A DNA stretch of 20,380 nt from Acidobacteriota bacterium (GTDB lineage: Bacteria; Acidobacteriota; Blastocatellia; Pyrinomonadales; Pyrinomonadaceae). The notes under the pieces were generated by a model. That model ran no database searches. It saw only the letters and a program-made list of their open reading frames with translations, and was not told where the DNA came from. Below are positions 7,057 to 14,619 of this stretch, piece by piece (the first letter of the stretch is position 1; the number at the start of each line of letters is the position of its first letter). A program made the translations under genes and the position numbers. The stretch is from positions 1-20,380 of the forward strand of contig JAEZIT010000123.1 of NCBI GenBank assembly GCA_023436495.1, given 5' to 3'.

Positions 7057-8085
7057 ATGGGATTAAAATTAAAGAAGTTAGAAGAGCAGGTGATGATCAT
7101 CACCGGCGCGACCAGCGGCATCGGGCTTGTCACCGCCCGCATGGCGGCGCAGCGCGGAGCGCGCGTCGTGTTAGCGGCGCGAAACGAACAGTCTTTGAAT
7201 GACCTGGCCGTCGAAATAAACGGCATGGGCGGCCAGGCCATTGCCGTGTCGGCCGATGTCGGGAACGAAGGCGACATTAAGAAAATAGAAGCCGAAGCGC
7301 TCAACAAATTCGGCAATTTCGATACCTGGGTCAACAACGCCGGCGTATCGATCTACGGAAAGCTCCTCGATGTACCCATCGAAGACCTTCGGCAGCTTTT
7401 CGAGACGAATTTCTGGGGCGTCGTCTACGGGTCGCTTGCCGCTGCGCGCAATCTTAAGATCTACGGCGGTGCGATTATTAATATTGGCAGCACTTTGTCC
7501 GACCGCGCGATCCCGCTTCAGGGAATGTACTGCGCGTCGAAACATGCCGTCAAAGGATTTACCGACGCGCTCCGAATGGAGCTCGAAGCGGACGACGCAC
7601 CCGTTTCCGTCACGCTGATCAAACCAAGCGCGATCGACACGCCCTACAAAGAGCATGCGCGGAATTACATGAACATCTCGCCGGAAAATCCGCCGCCGGT
7701 TTATGCTCCGGAAACGGTTGCCGAAGCGATCCTGCATTGCGCCGAACATCCGGTCCGCGACGTCTTTGTCGGAGCCGGAGGCAAAGCTCTTTCCGTTATG
7801 GGCAAATACATGCCGCGGCTCGCCGATAAAGTGATGGAAACGACGATGATGGGACAGACGATGTCCGACGAACCGAGCGGCACGGGCCGACTCGAATCGC
7901 TCTACGAATCGAACGACGACCGGTTAAAGGAACGCGGAGACTATAGTGGATACGTCGCCGAAAGCAGCATTTACACGCAGGCGTCGCTTCGCCCTGCGTT
8001 GACAGCCGCGGCCGGAGCGGCGGCGGTAGCCGTCGGCGCCGGACTGGCGTACGGATTCCTCAAACGCGGCAACAAAGAGCATTAA
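7057..8085 (+). CDS. Short-chain dehydrogenase/reductase with C-terminal membrane anchor
   Basis: This 342-aa classical SDR has the NAD(P)-binding TGATSGIG (16-23), NNAG (93-96) and catalytic S145, Y158 and K162 (YCASK). Arg42 and the following sequence (LAARNEQSLNDL) after strand 2 suggest NADP preference. It is longer than the usual 250 residues: after the core comes a polar region and then a hydrophobic helix (about 312-334, AALTAAAGAAAVAVGAGLAYG-like) with a short charged tail (LKRGNKEH), so it may be tail-anchored in the inner membrane. A GGGAGG ribosome site lies about 10 bases upstream, and the gene is 22 bases after the DUF2231 gene. A terminator follows it. The substrate cannot be told from sequence. 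Confidence 0.88.
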   Translation: MGLKLKKLEEQVMIITGATSGIGLVTARMAAQRGARVVLAARNEQSLNDLAVEINGMGGQAIAVSADVGNEGDIKKIEAEALNKFGNFDTWVNNAGVSIYGKLLDVPIEDLRQLFETNFWGVVYGSLAAARNLKIYGGAIINIGSTLSDRAIPLQGMYCASKHAVKGFTDALRMELEADDAPVSVTLIKPSAIDTPYKEHARNYMNISPENPPPVYAPETVAEAILHCAEHPVRDVFVGAGGKALSVMGKYMPRLADKVMETTMMGQTMSDEPSGTGRLESLYESNDDRLKERGDYSGYVAESSIYTQASLRPALTAAAGAAAVAVGAGLAYGFLKRGNKEH

Positions 8086-8107
8086 GCTCCCATGGGGTAT
8101 GTTCAAG

Positions 8108-8139
8108 AAAAAGGGGTGGCCGCGAAGCCGCCCTTTTTT
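8108..8139. terminator. Rho-independent, bidirectional-looking terminator after the SDR gene
   Basis: AAAAA, then the stem GGGTGGC (8114-8120), loop CGCGAA, stem GCCGCCC (8127-8133), then TTTTTT. One pair is a G-T wobble and one extra G sits at the base. It lies 22 bases after the SDR stop and ends the DUF2231-SDR transcript, so murQ needs its own promoter. Confidence 0.8.
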
Positions 8140-8183
8140 ATTATTCGAATCTCTTACAACAATTCCAAAAACCATAAGAATAA

Positions 8184-8212
8184 TTGACAGTTTCGTCTCC
8201 GATGCCGATAAT
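8184..8212 (+). promoter_or_regulatory. Strong predicted promoter of murQ
   Basis: A perfect TTGACA (8184-8189) is followed by a 17-base spacer and GATAAT (8207-8212, five of six). Transcription would start near 8219, leaving a leader of only about 12 bases before the ATG at 8231. It lies between the terminator and murQ. Confidence 0.7.
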
Positions 8213-8230
8213 AAAGCCATCCGACGCAAC

Positions 8231-9127
8231 ATGCTGCCAGTTACTGAACGCGAAAATCCGAAAACCAACGCGATTGATAAGGCCTCCACGCTCGAAGCCG
8301 TCAAACTTATCAACGATGAGGACAAGTCCGTCGCCGACGCGGTCGAAGCCGTGCTCCCGCAGATCGCCGATGCTATCGACAAGATCGTCGAACGCCTTCG
8401 CGGCGGCGGCCGGCTGTTCTACGTCGGCACCGGGACCAGCGGCCGACTTGGCGTGCTCGACGCTTCCGAGATCCCGCCGACATACGGCGTCTCTTACGAC
8501 CTGGTGCAGGGCGTCATCGCCGGCGGCTACGAAGCTCTTTACAAAGCGACCGAAGCAAGCGAAGATAACCGCGAAGCAGCCGTCGAAGATCTGAAAAAGC
8601 GCGGCCTTACCGGCAACGACGCACTCGTCGGCATCGCCGCTTCCGGCCGTACGCCATATACGAACGGCGCGGTCGAATATGCACGCGAACTCGGGTGCTT
8701 CACGGCATGCATCGTCTGCGTCCCGGATTCCAAGATCGCCCGCGCCGCCGAGGTCGCGATCGAAACCGTCGTCGGCCCCGAAGCTATTACCGGTTCGACC
8801 CGAATGAAGGCCGGCACCGCGCAGAAGATGGTCCTGAATATGATCTCGACCGTCGCGATGATCCGCCTCGGATACGTCAAAGGCAACCGGATGACCAACT
8901 TAAAGTCATCAAACGAAAAGCTTCGCGAACGTTCGCTGCGAATTTTGATGGCCGAGACCGGCCGAAGCGAATCGGAGGCTTCCGCCTTGATCGATGATGC
9001 AGGCGGCGACCTTCGCGTGGCGCTCGTGATGGCAAAAGCGTCCGTCGGCCGCGAAAATGCCGAAACAGCATTGAGAAAAACGGATTTCGTTGTAGAAAAA
9101 GCTCTTGAGATCGCTGTGGTAAAATAG
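8231..9127 (+). CDS. murQ: MurQ, N-acetylmuramic acid 6-phosphate etherase
   Basis: This cytoplasmic enzyme cleaves the D-lactyl ether of MurNAc-6-P to give GlcNAc-6-P and D-lactate. The 298-aa product has exactly the length of the E. coli enzyme and aligns without gaps through the SIS fold: VSTLE-like ASTLEAVKLINDEDKSV, GTGTSGRLGVLDASEIPPTYG, then SEDNRE and GIAASGRTPY. The two catalytic glutamates of E. coli MurQ (Glu83, Glu114) correspond to Glu80 and Glu111. STRMKAGTAQKMVLNMIST is the conserved substrate-loop region. The ATG at 8231 is chosen because it follows a strong promoter; the frame stays open to 8099, but that would run through the terminator. No Shine-Dalgarno is visible. The antitoxin gene begins 20 bases after the stop, so both share a transcript. 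Confidence 0.96.
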   Translation: MLPVTERENPKTNAIDKASTLEAVKLINDEDKSVADAVEAVLPQIADAIDKIVERLRGGGRLFYVGTGTSGRLGVLDASEIPPTYGVSYDLVQGVIAGGYEALYKATEASEDNREAAVEDLKKRGLTGNDALVGIAASGRTPYTNGAVEYARELGCFTACIVCVPDSKIARAAEVAIETVVGPEAITGSTRMKAGTAQKMVLNMISTVAMIRLGYVKGNRMTNLKSSNEKLRERSLRILMAETGRSESEASALIDDAGGDLRVALVMAKASVGRENAETALRKTDFVVEKALEIAVVK

Positions 9128-9147
9128 CCCCCGCGGAGGGAACGTCA

Positions 9148-9411
9148 ATGGAATTAACAATTTCGCTGCCAAAAGAGGTTGAATTCGCGCTTAAGAAAAG
9201 GGCACGCGAGACGGGCCGAGACATTAAGGCCGTCGTTGAATACCTCATCGAATCGGGTATCAGTGCCGATTCCCTCCCGGAGCGAAAAAAGAATTTCCAA
9301 TTCCTTCTGAACAAGCTTCGGTCCGTCGATTCTGCGCCCGAAATAGAGGAGATCAAACAAGAAGTCGATTCAATTCGAGGCCGGCGCTACTCCCAGCGGA
9401 ATGAATATTAG
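9148..9411 (+). CDS. Ribbon-helix-helix-type antitoxin
   Basis: This 87-aa protein has an N-terminal strand and two helices of RHH/CopG type: MELTISLPKEVEFALKKRA, then ETGRDIKAVVEYLIESGI. The C-terminal half (ERKKNFQFLLNKLRSVD, EIEEIKQEVDSIRGRR) is charged and helical, as expected for the toxin-binding arm. A good GGAGGG ribosome site precedes it. Its last 11 bases overlap the ATG of a PIN-domain reading frame, the usual antitoxin-toxin overlap. The antitoxin frame is intact although the toxin is broken. It lies inside the salvage locus between murQ and the symporter. Antitoxins of this kind normally repress their own operon; no operator is obvious here. Confidence 0.75.
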   Translation: MELTISLPKEVEFALKKRARETGRDIKAVVEYLIESGISADSLPERKKNFQFLLNKLRSVDSAPEIEEIKQEVDSIRGRRYSQRNEY

Positions 9412-9740
9412 AGCGATCCTCGATACAGACCTGGGATAAGCTACTTGATCTCAAATAAGCTGGTTGCCCTCGACGTGCTTTTCGAAAGGGACGAACTTGT
9501 TTTATTGTTTTCGACGGAATTGCTCGACCTATTCGATATATACGGCAGATCGTCGATGTTACATCCGCGGTCGATGCCTGTATCGACCCGAAGGACAATT
9601 TTCTCCCGGCTCTTGCCAAAGACGGCAGTGCGGATTTCCTGATCACCGGCGACGAGGATCTGGTTGCCCTTAAGTCCTTTGGTCAAACTGAGATACTAAC
9701 TTTCAGGGATTTCGAAAAACAGCGGCTTAAACGAACGTAA
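9401..9740 (+). pseudogene. Decayed PIN-domain toxin (two frame changes, internal deletion)
   Basis: The PIN sequence is spread over all three plus frames. From the ATG at 9401 it reads MNIRAILDTDLG and hits TAA at 9437. One frame over, from about 9436, it continues ISYLISNKLVALDVLFERDE and LVLLFSTELLDLFD. In the third frame, from about 9546, it ends QIVDVTSAVDACIDPKDNF, LPALAKDGSADFLITGDEDL and LTFRDFEKQRLKRT with TAA at 9738-9740. The order matches PIN toxins of the DPKDN/ITGDxDL type, which have conserved acidic metal ligands (Asp8 and the DPKDN and GDEDL acids here). About 110 residues can be pieced together against roughly 140 usual, so some 30 are missing near 9535-9546. It is surely inactive as it stands unless the breaks are sequencing errors. 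Confidence 0.8.
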
Positions 9741-11254
9741 TGCAAACAATCGACCTCGTCATAATATTCGGCTACCTGATCGGGATCACGGCTTTCGGCA
9801 TTTGGTACGCGGGCAAGCAGGAAACGACCGAAGACTATTTCGTCGGCGACCGCAGCGTGCCCTGGTGGGCGATCGCAATGTCGATCGTCGCGACGGAAAC
9901 CAGCACGATCACGTTCGTTTCCGTCCCCGGCATCGCGTTCGCGCGAAACGGCAATTTCCAGTTCCTGCAGCTCGTTTTCGGTTATCTTCTGGGCCGCATC
10001 GTCATTTCGCTGATCTTTATTCCGCTTTATTTCAAAGGCGAGCTGCAGACCGTTTACCAGCTCCTCGGCGAACGCTTCGGCAACCGGGTCAAGATGCTCG
10101 CGTCCGGCTTGTTCGTGATAATGCGCAACATCGCGGACGGCATCCGTCTCTTGCTGACGGCGATCGTCCTCGCGGCCGTTTATCATTCGTTCAACCCCGG
10201 CTCCGACACGACGACCGTCATCATCGGTTCGATAATCCTGCTCGGGATCGTGATGATCGTTTTCACCTTCTACGGCGGCATCGAAGCCGTTATCTGGGTC
10301 GAAGCGGTCCAGCTCGTCATTTACATCGGCGGAGCGATCGCCGCGGCGGTCGTCCTGATCCAGAACATCGACGGCGGCTTCGCGGCGGCACTCGATATCG
10401 GCAGGCAGTTCGACAAATTCGATATATTCGATTTCACATGGGACATGACCAAAACATACACGTTTTGGGGCGGCCTGTTCGGCGGCTGTTTTCTGACGAT
10501 GTCCACGCATGGTACCGACCAATACCTTGTTCAGCGTTATCTCTGCACCGACCGGCCCGCGTCGGCTTCGACGGCGTTGTTGTCGTCGGGCCTCGTCGTT
10601 CTCGGCCAATTTATCGGCTTCCTGTTCATCGGCGTTCTGCTTTTCGCGTTTTACGCTCCGTACAACGCAGCCGAATACGCACAGGCAGGCGTTGCCGGTT
10701 CGGGCGTTCCCGCGACGTTCCCGTTCGCCAAGGGTGATCAGGTCTTCCCGGATTTCATAACGCAGCACATGCCCGCCGGTTTGTCCGGCCTCGTCGTTGC
10801 CGCGATCTTCGCCGCGGCGCTGTCGTCTTCGCTTAATTCGATCGCATCGACCGCGATCAACGACCTTTACAAACCGTTCGCCGGAGCGGTCTCCGACAGC
10901 AAACTGTTAAAACTCTCCGGCTGGCTGACCGTTATCATCGGCATCGTCCAGGTCATAATGGCCATCCTGTTCATGCAGACAGGCGAATCGGCGCTCAATC
11001 TGGCTCTGTCCGTCGCGTCGCTCTTCAACGGCCCGGTCCTCGGCGTTTTCCTGATCGGCGCGTTCCTTAAAAAGGCACGCGAAAAGCACGCTCTCATCGG
11101 TATGATCGCGAGCTGCGCGCTGATGCTCTATATTCTTTTGGCGACAAAGATCGCCTGGCCCTGGTACGCCCTTATCGGCAGCCTTACGACGCTTGCCGTA
11201 GCACTTATTGCAACTCTTGTTTTGCCCGTTAAAAATGATGAAATCGCTTATTAG
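9740..11254 (+). CDS. Sodium:solute symporter (SSS family), candidate MurNAc/amino-sugar importer
   Basis: This 504-aa protein has about 13 membrane helices, the normal SSS length. Helix 1 is TIDLVIIFGYLIGITAFGIWYAG, followed by the family signature TTEDYFVGDRSVPWWAIAMS and ATETSTITFVSVPG. FYGGIEAVIWVEAVQ and the sodium-site helix with AAALSSSLNSIAS (TM8) are also clear. The start codon overlaps the stop of the broken PIN gene (TAATG) and no Shine-Dalgarno is present, so translation was probably coupled to the toxin. Its 3' end overlaps nagZ by 20 bases, tying it to wall breakdown. Position between murQ and nagZ suggests import of MurNAc or GlcNAc, replacing the PTS transporter MurP found in other bacteria. 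A dedicated MurNAc transporter beside murK and murQ is reported in Tannerella forsythia. Substrate is inferred. Confidence 0.88.
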   Translation: MQTIDLVIIFGYLIGITAFGIWYAGKQETTEDYFVGDRSVPWWAIAMSIVATETSTITFVSVPGIAFARNGNFQFLQLVFGYLLGRIVISLIFIPLYFKGELQTVYQLLGERFGNRVKMLASGLFVIMRNIADGIRLLLTAIVLAAVYHSFNPGSDTTTVIIGSIILLGIVMIVFTFYGGIEAVIWVEAVQLVIYIGGAIAAAVVLIQNIDGGFAAALDIGRQFDKFDIFDFTWDMTKTYTFWGGLFGGCFLTMSTHGTDQYLVQRYLCTDRPASASTALLSSGLVVLGQFIGFLFIGVLLFAFYAPYNAAEYAQAGVAGSGVPATFPFAKGDQVFPDFITQHMPAGLSGLVVAAIFAAALSSSLNSIASTAINDLYKPFAGAVSDSKLLKLSGWLTVIIGIVQVIMAILFMQTGESALNLALSVASLFNGPVLGVFLIGAFLKKAREKHALIGMIASCALMLYILLATKIAWPWYALIGSLTTLAVALIATLVLPVKNDEIAY

Positions 11255-13100
11255 TTCGATCCTGCTGGCGGCCGTTTTCGCCGCTCCAATTGTCTCTGCG
11301 TCTCCGCGTCCCGGCGGCGAGAATTCCCGTCAGGCCGCGGCAACCGATCCGCAGCCGGGCCGAAAGCTCGCGCCGTCTGAAAAGGCCCGAAAATTCGCCG
11401 AAAAACAGGTCAAAAAGATGACCGTCGACGAAAAGGTCGGACAGCTCGTCCACATCGGCATTAACGCCCGGTTCGCCAATCAGAACAGCGAATTTTACAA
11501 GGATCTTCGGCGCCACGTCGTCGATAACAAATTGGGCGGCATCATCTTTTTCGGCGCGCCGGTCTATGAGACCACGATCCTCGCGAACCGCATGCAGGAG
11601 GCCGCGAAAATTCCGCTGCTTATGTCGCTCGACGCCGAAACCGGCATCGGCATGCGTTTTAGCGATACCGTGAATTTCCCTTGGGCAATGGCCGTCGCCG
11701 CCACCGGCAATCCCGAATACGCCCGCAAGATGGGCGAGGTCACGGGCCGCGAAGCCCGCGCCATCGGCATCCAGCACGTTTATGCACCCGTGCTCGACGT
11801 TAACAATAACGCCGATAATCCTGTGATCAATGTCCGCAGCTTCGGCGAGGACCCCGAAGAGGTCGCAAAATACGGCGTCGCATTTGCCGAAGGCGTACAA
11901 AGCCAGCGTGTCATCGCGACGGCCAAACATTTTCCCGGCCACGGCGACACCAACGTCGATTCGCATCGCGGCCTGCCTATCATCGATCACAGCCGCGAAA
12001 GCCTGGAAAAGACCGAACTCGTACCATTTCGCCGCGCTGTCGATGCGGGCATCGGGTCAATAATGATCGCGCACATCGGCCTGCCGCAGATCGACGGCGA
12101 AGAGATCAAACCGCTCAAGAATTTCATTCAGGGCGACGCCGAATACGGCGCCGAGATCATCACCGAGAACGCGACCGTTCCCGCCACGCTCTCGACAAAG
12201 GTCCAGACGGATATTCTCCGCAAGGACATGGGTTTTGACGGCCTGATCGTTTCGGACGCGATGAGCATGAGCGGCCTGACCATCTATTTCTCACAGGAAG
12301 AGGCCGGCGTCCGCGCGTTTCTCGCCGGCACCGACATTCTTGAAAAACCCGCCGACGTCGATGCGATGCTCCGCGGCCTGAAGGAAGCCGTCAAGAGCGG
12401 CCGCATTCCCGAAGAACACCTTGACCGATCGGTCCGCCGACAGATCGCGTGGAAATACGAGGTCGGCCTGTTCGACCGGAAGATCACGCCCATCGACCAG
12501 ATCGACAAGATCGTCTCCGGCCCGGACACCGCCGCGCTTGCTGACGAGATCGGAGCAAAAGCCATCACGCTCGTCCGGCTGGAAAACGGCGCGATGCCCG
12601 TCGACCGCTCGAAAAAGATCGCTGTCATCGGTATTTCCAACGGCTTCGATGGCCCCGGCACCATGGGAAGCTTCGCCGGAACGCTGCGTGCCAACGGCCT
12701 GAGGTTCGCCCAGGGCTACATTCAGGAAAATTCCGTGACGGAACAGGTCGACGCGGCACGAAAGGCCGTCGCTGAATCCGACGTCGTCATCGTCGGGCTC
12801 TACGGCCGGGTCCGCTCCGGGGCGAAGAACAGCGTCGGCGTCCCCGAAAACGGCGCCGCCATCCTTCGCGAAGCCCTCGCCTCCGGCAAGACCGTCATCG
12901 GCATCAGCTTCGGCAACCCGTACGTTCTTTCGTCGTTCCCCGAAATGAAGACCTACGTCGTAGCCTACGGCGACATGCCGAGCCTCCAGCGGGCGTCGGC
13001 CCGTGCATTGCTCGGCATGCAGGACGTCACAGGCAAACTGCCCATCTCGCTCCCGGGACTTCACCCGCGCGGGACCGGCATCCAATTGACGAAGAAGTAA
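11235..13100 (+). CDS. nagZ: Exported NagZ-type beta-N-acetylglucosaminidase (GH3), two-domain
   Basis: This exo-enzyme removes non-reducing GlcNAc from wall fragments. From the first of two ATGs (11235), the product has 621 residues. It begins with a signal peptide (MMKSLISSILLAAVFAAPIVSAS), so it acts outside the cytoplasm, unlike the E. coli enzyme. The GH3 barrel (about 45-410) shows KMTVDEKVGQL, NVRSFGEDP, and the NagZ-specific KHFPGHGDTNVDSHRGLP with the Asp/His catalytic pair near 242-244. The nucleophile is Asp341 in FDGLIVSDAMSM. A second alpha/beta domain (about 430-600, with KKIAVIGISNG and ESDVVIVGLYGR) resembles the C-terminal domain of Bacillus NagZ (YbbD). The gene overlaps the symporter end by 20 bases and has no ribosome site, so it is translationally coupled. 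A 100-base gap precedes the next gene. Confidence 0.93.
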   Translation: MMKSLISSILLAAVFAAPIVSASPRPGGENSRQAAATDPQPGRKLAPSEKARKFAEKQVKKMTVDEKVGQLVHIGINARFANQNSEFYKDLRRHVVDNKLGGIIFFGAPVYETTILANRMQEAAKIPLLMSLDAETGIGMRFSDTVNFPWAMAVAATGNPEYARKMGEVTGREARAIGIQHVYAPVLDVNNNADNPVINVRSFGEDPEEVAKYGVAFAEGVQSQRVIATAKHFPGHGDTNVDSHRGLPIIDHSRESLEKTELVPFRRAVDAGIGSIMIAHIGLPQIDGEEIKPLKNFIQGDAEYGAEIITENATVPATLSTKVQTDILRKDMGFDGLIVSDAMSMSGLTIYFSQEEAGVRAFLAGTDILEKPADVDAMLRGLKEAVKSGRIPEEHLDRSVRRQIAWKYEVGLFDRKITPIDQIDKIVSGPDTAALADEIGAKAITLVRLENGAMPVDRSKKIAVIGISNGFDGPGTMGSFAGTLRANGLRFAQGYIQENSVTEQVDAARKAVAESDVVIVGLYGRVRSGAKNSVGVPENGAAILREALASGKTVIGISFGNPYVLSSFPEMKTYVVAYGDMPSLQRASARALLGMQDVTGKLPISLPGLHPRGTGIQLTKK

Positions 13101-13200
13101 ATTCTAATTTGGATCGTGACTGTCCGAAGCTGTCGCACAGAACCTGATCTTATAAATTGCCGCTGGCTTTGGCTAAATTTCTGAAAATAATTGACCTAAA

Positions 13201-14613
13201 ATGTCCTGGCAGATCGAGAATTTTCTCGAAGAAAAGAACGGTGTACTTCATATCGACGGCGTCGATGCGGTCGAGCTCGCCAAGCAATACGGCACGCCGC
13301 TTTTCGTCTTCAGCGAATCGCGCGTCCGGCACAACATAGACCGCATCAAAAAAGCGGCCGCTGTGATCGATAGGCCGCTCAAGCTCTGCTACGCCGCCAA
13401 GGCGATGTCCACGATGGGCATCCTGCGCGCCGTAAAAGACGCCGGCTCCGACATCGAAGTAAATTCCGGCGGCGAATTGTGGAAGGCGCTGCAGGTCGGC
13501 TTTACCGGCGATCAGATAAATTTCAACGGAAACAGCAAAGAGGTTTGGGAACTCGAACTCGCGATCGAGAACGAGATCTACGCCATTCAGGTCGATTCCC
13601 TCTACGAGCTTTCGCTGATCGAAGAAACGGCGAAAAAGGCCGGAAAACGTGCAAACGTCAGCCTCCGCCTCGTCCCCGAGATAAAAACCGGAACGCACAG
13701 CGGCCTGCAGACCGCCCTGCTGACATCCAAATTCGGAATGATGCCCGACGAGGCCTTCGACGCGTTCCGCAAATATAAGGATTCGCCGCACCTGAACCTC
13801 ACCGGCATCCATCTGCACATCGGATCGCAGCTCCCTGAACCCGAAGCCTATGCCGACGCGTTCCGTATGCTGTTCGACAGCCTGATGAGGATCGACGCCG
13901 AAGCCGGCATTCGCCTGGGCCACGTAAACCTCGGCGGCGGCTTCCCTGTCAATTACCTGAGAGGCGCGTTGCAGACGTCCGAATTCCCCGCCGAACAACG
14001 CGATATGTTCGCCGCCGATTTCGAACCCGCCGACGCCGTCGGCAGCGCCTGGAACGCGGTGAAGGATTTTGCCCGCGACTGCGGAGCCGAACACCTGCTC
14101 GACGGCCTGACGCTCCTGCTCGAACCCGGCCGCTCGATCATCGCCGACACCGCCGTCTGCCTGACGACGATCCGAAACACAAAAACGCGGCCCCGGCATA
14201 CCCCGGATGGATCCAACCCGGAAACCGATCGCTGGCTGTTGACCGACGCCGGTTTCAATATTCTCCTGTCAATGGAAACGTACAAATGGTACTACCATCT
14301 CATTTCCGCCCAACGCGCCGGCCATCCCCACGATACCCGTTATAAACTTGCGGGCCCTTTATGCGACGGTGGTGACGTTTATTTCGATCATGAAGGCGCG
14401 GGCCGTCTTCCCGAACACCGGCTCTTGCCCGCCGATGCCCGTCCGGGCGAAATACTCGCCCTTCTGAATTGCGGCGCCTACTCGCTGGCGCAGGCAATGC
14501 AATATAACGGGCGCTTCTTACCGCCAGTCGTACTTATACGCGCCAACAACAAGGCGGAACTCATCCGTCAACGCGATGAGTTCCGCGACCTTGTAAATAA
14601 CGATATTTATTGA
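13201..14613 (+). CDS. Fold-type III PLP decarboxylase, diaminopimelate decarboxylase-like
   Basis: This 470-aa protein has the alanine-racemase-like barrel plus C-terminal beta domain of LysA/ornithine decarboxylases. PLP lysine is Lys67 (CYAAKAMS). Others are GIHLHIGSQ (202-210), NLGGGFP (243-249), LEPGRSII (307-314) and the active-site GPLCDGGD (385-392) and GAYSLAQAMQYNGR (425-438). LysA would use DAP to make lysine. Two things differ: the usual Cys-Glu is Cys388-Asp389, and the protein is about 50 residues longer than typical LysA, with extra sequence near 255-290 and 325-345. A different amino-acid substrate is possible. It follows nagZ after 100 bases with no terminator seen and no Shine-Dalgarno, so it might share that transcript. 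It ends 6 bases from the convergent next gene. Confidence 0.8.
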   Translation: MSWQIENFLEEKNGVLHIDGVDAVELAKQYGTPLFVFSESRVRHNIDRIKKAAAVIDRPLKLCYAAKAMSTMGILRAVKDAGSDIEVNSGGELWKALQVGFTGDQINFNGNSKEVWELELAIENEIYAIQVDSLYELSLIEETAKKAGKRANVSLRLVPEIKTGTHSGLQTALLTSKFGMMPDEAFDAFRKYKDSPHLNLTGIHLHIGSQLPEPEAYADAFRMLFDSLMRIDAEAGIRLGHVNLGGGFPVNYLRGALQTSEFPAEQRDMFAADFEPADAVGSAWNAVKDFARDCGAEHLLDGLTLLLEPGRSIIADTAVCLTTIRNTKTRPRHTPDGSNPETDRWLLTDAGFNILLSMETYKWYYHLISAQRAGHPHDTRYKLAGPLCDGGDVYFDHEGAGRLPEHRLLPADARPGEILALLNCGAYSLAQAMQYNGRFLPPVVLIRANNKAELIRQRDEFRDLVNNDIY

Positions 14614-14619
14614 TCGGGC

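Noticed and set aside
8099..8230. N-terminal extension of MurQ
   Set aside because: The stretch encodes the terminator stem and promoter, has no match to MurQ N-termini, and the 298-residue product from 8231 is full length.
9683..10768. 361-codon minus-strand open frame opposite the symporter
   Set aside because: Its Asp/Arg/Glu-rich composition is what antisense of a membrane protein gives; the symporter has clear family motifs.
11229..11990. 253-codon minus-strand open frame opposite nagZ
   Set aside because: Antisense to conserved GH3 motifs; biased composition and no ribosome site or motif.
13101..13200. Promoter for the decarboxylase gene
   Set aside because: TATAAA at 13151-13156 has no acceptable -35 box at 15-18 bases, and TTGACC lies too close to the ATG.
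13150..14199. 349-codon minus-strand open frame opposite the decarboxylase
   Set aside because: It has no family motifs and lies antisense to a gene with intact PLP-enzyme motifs.
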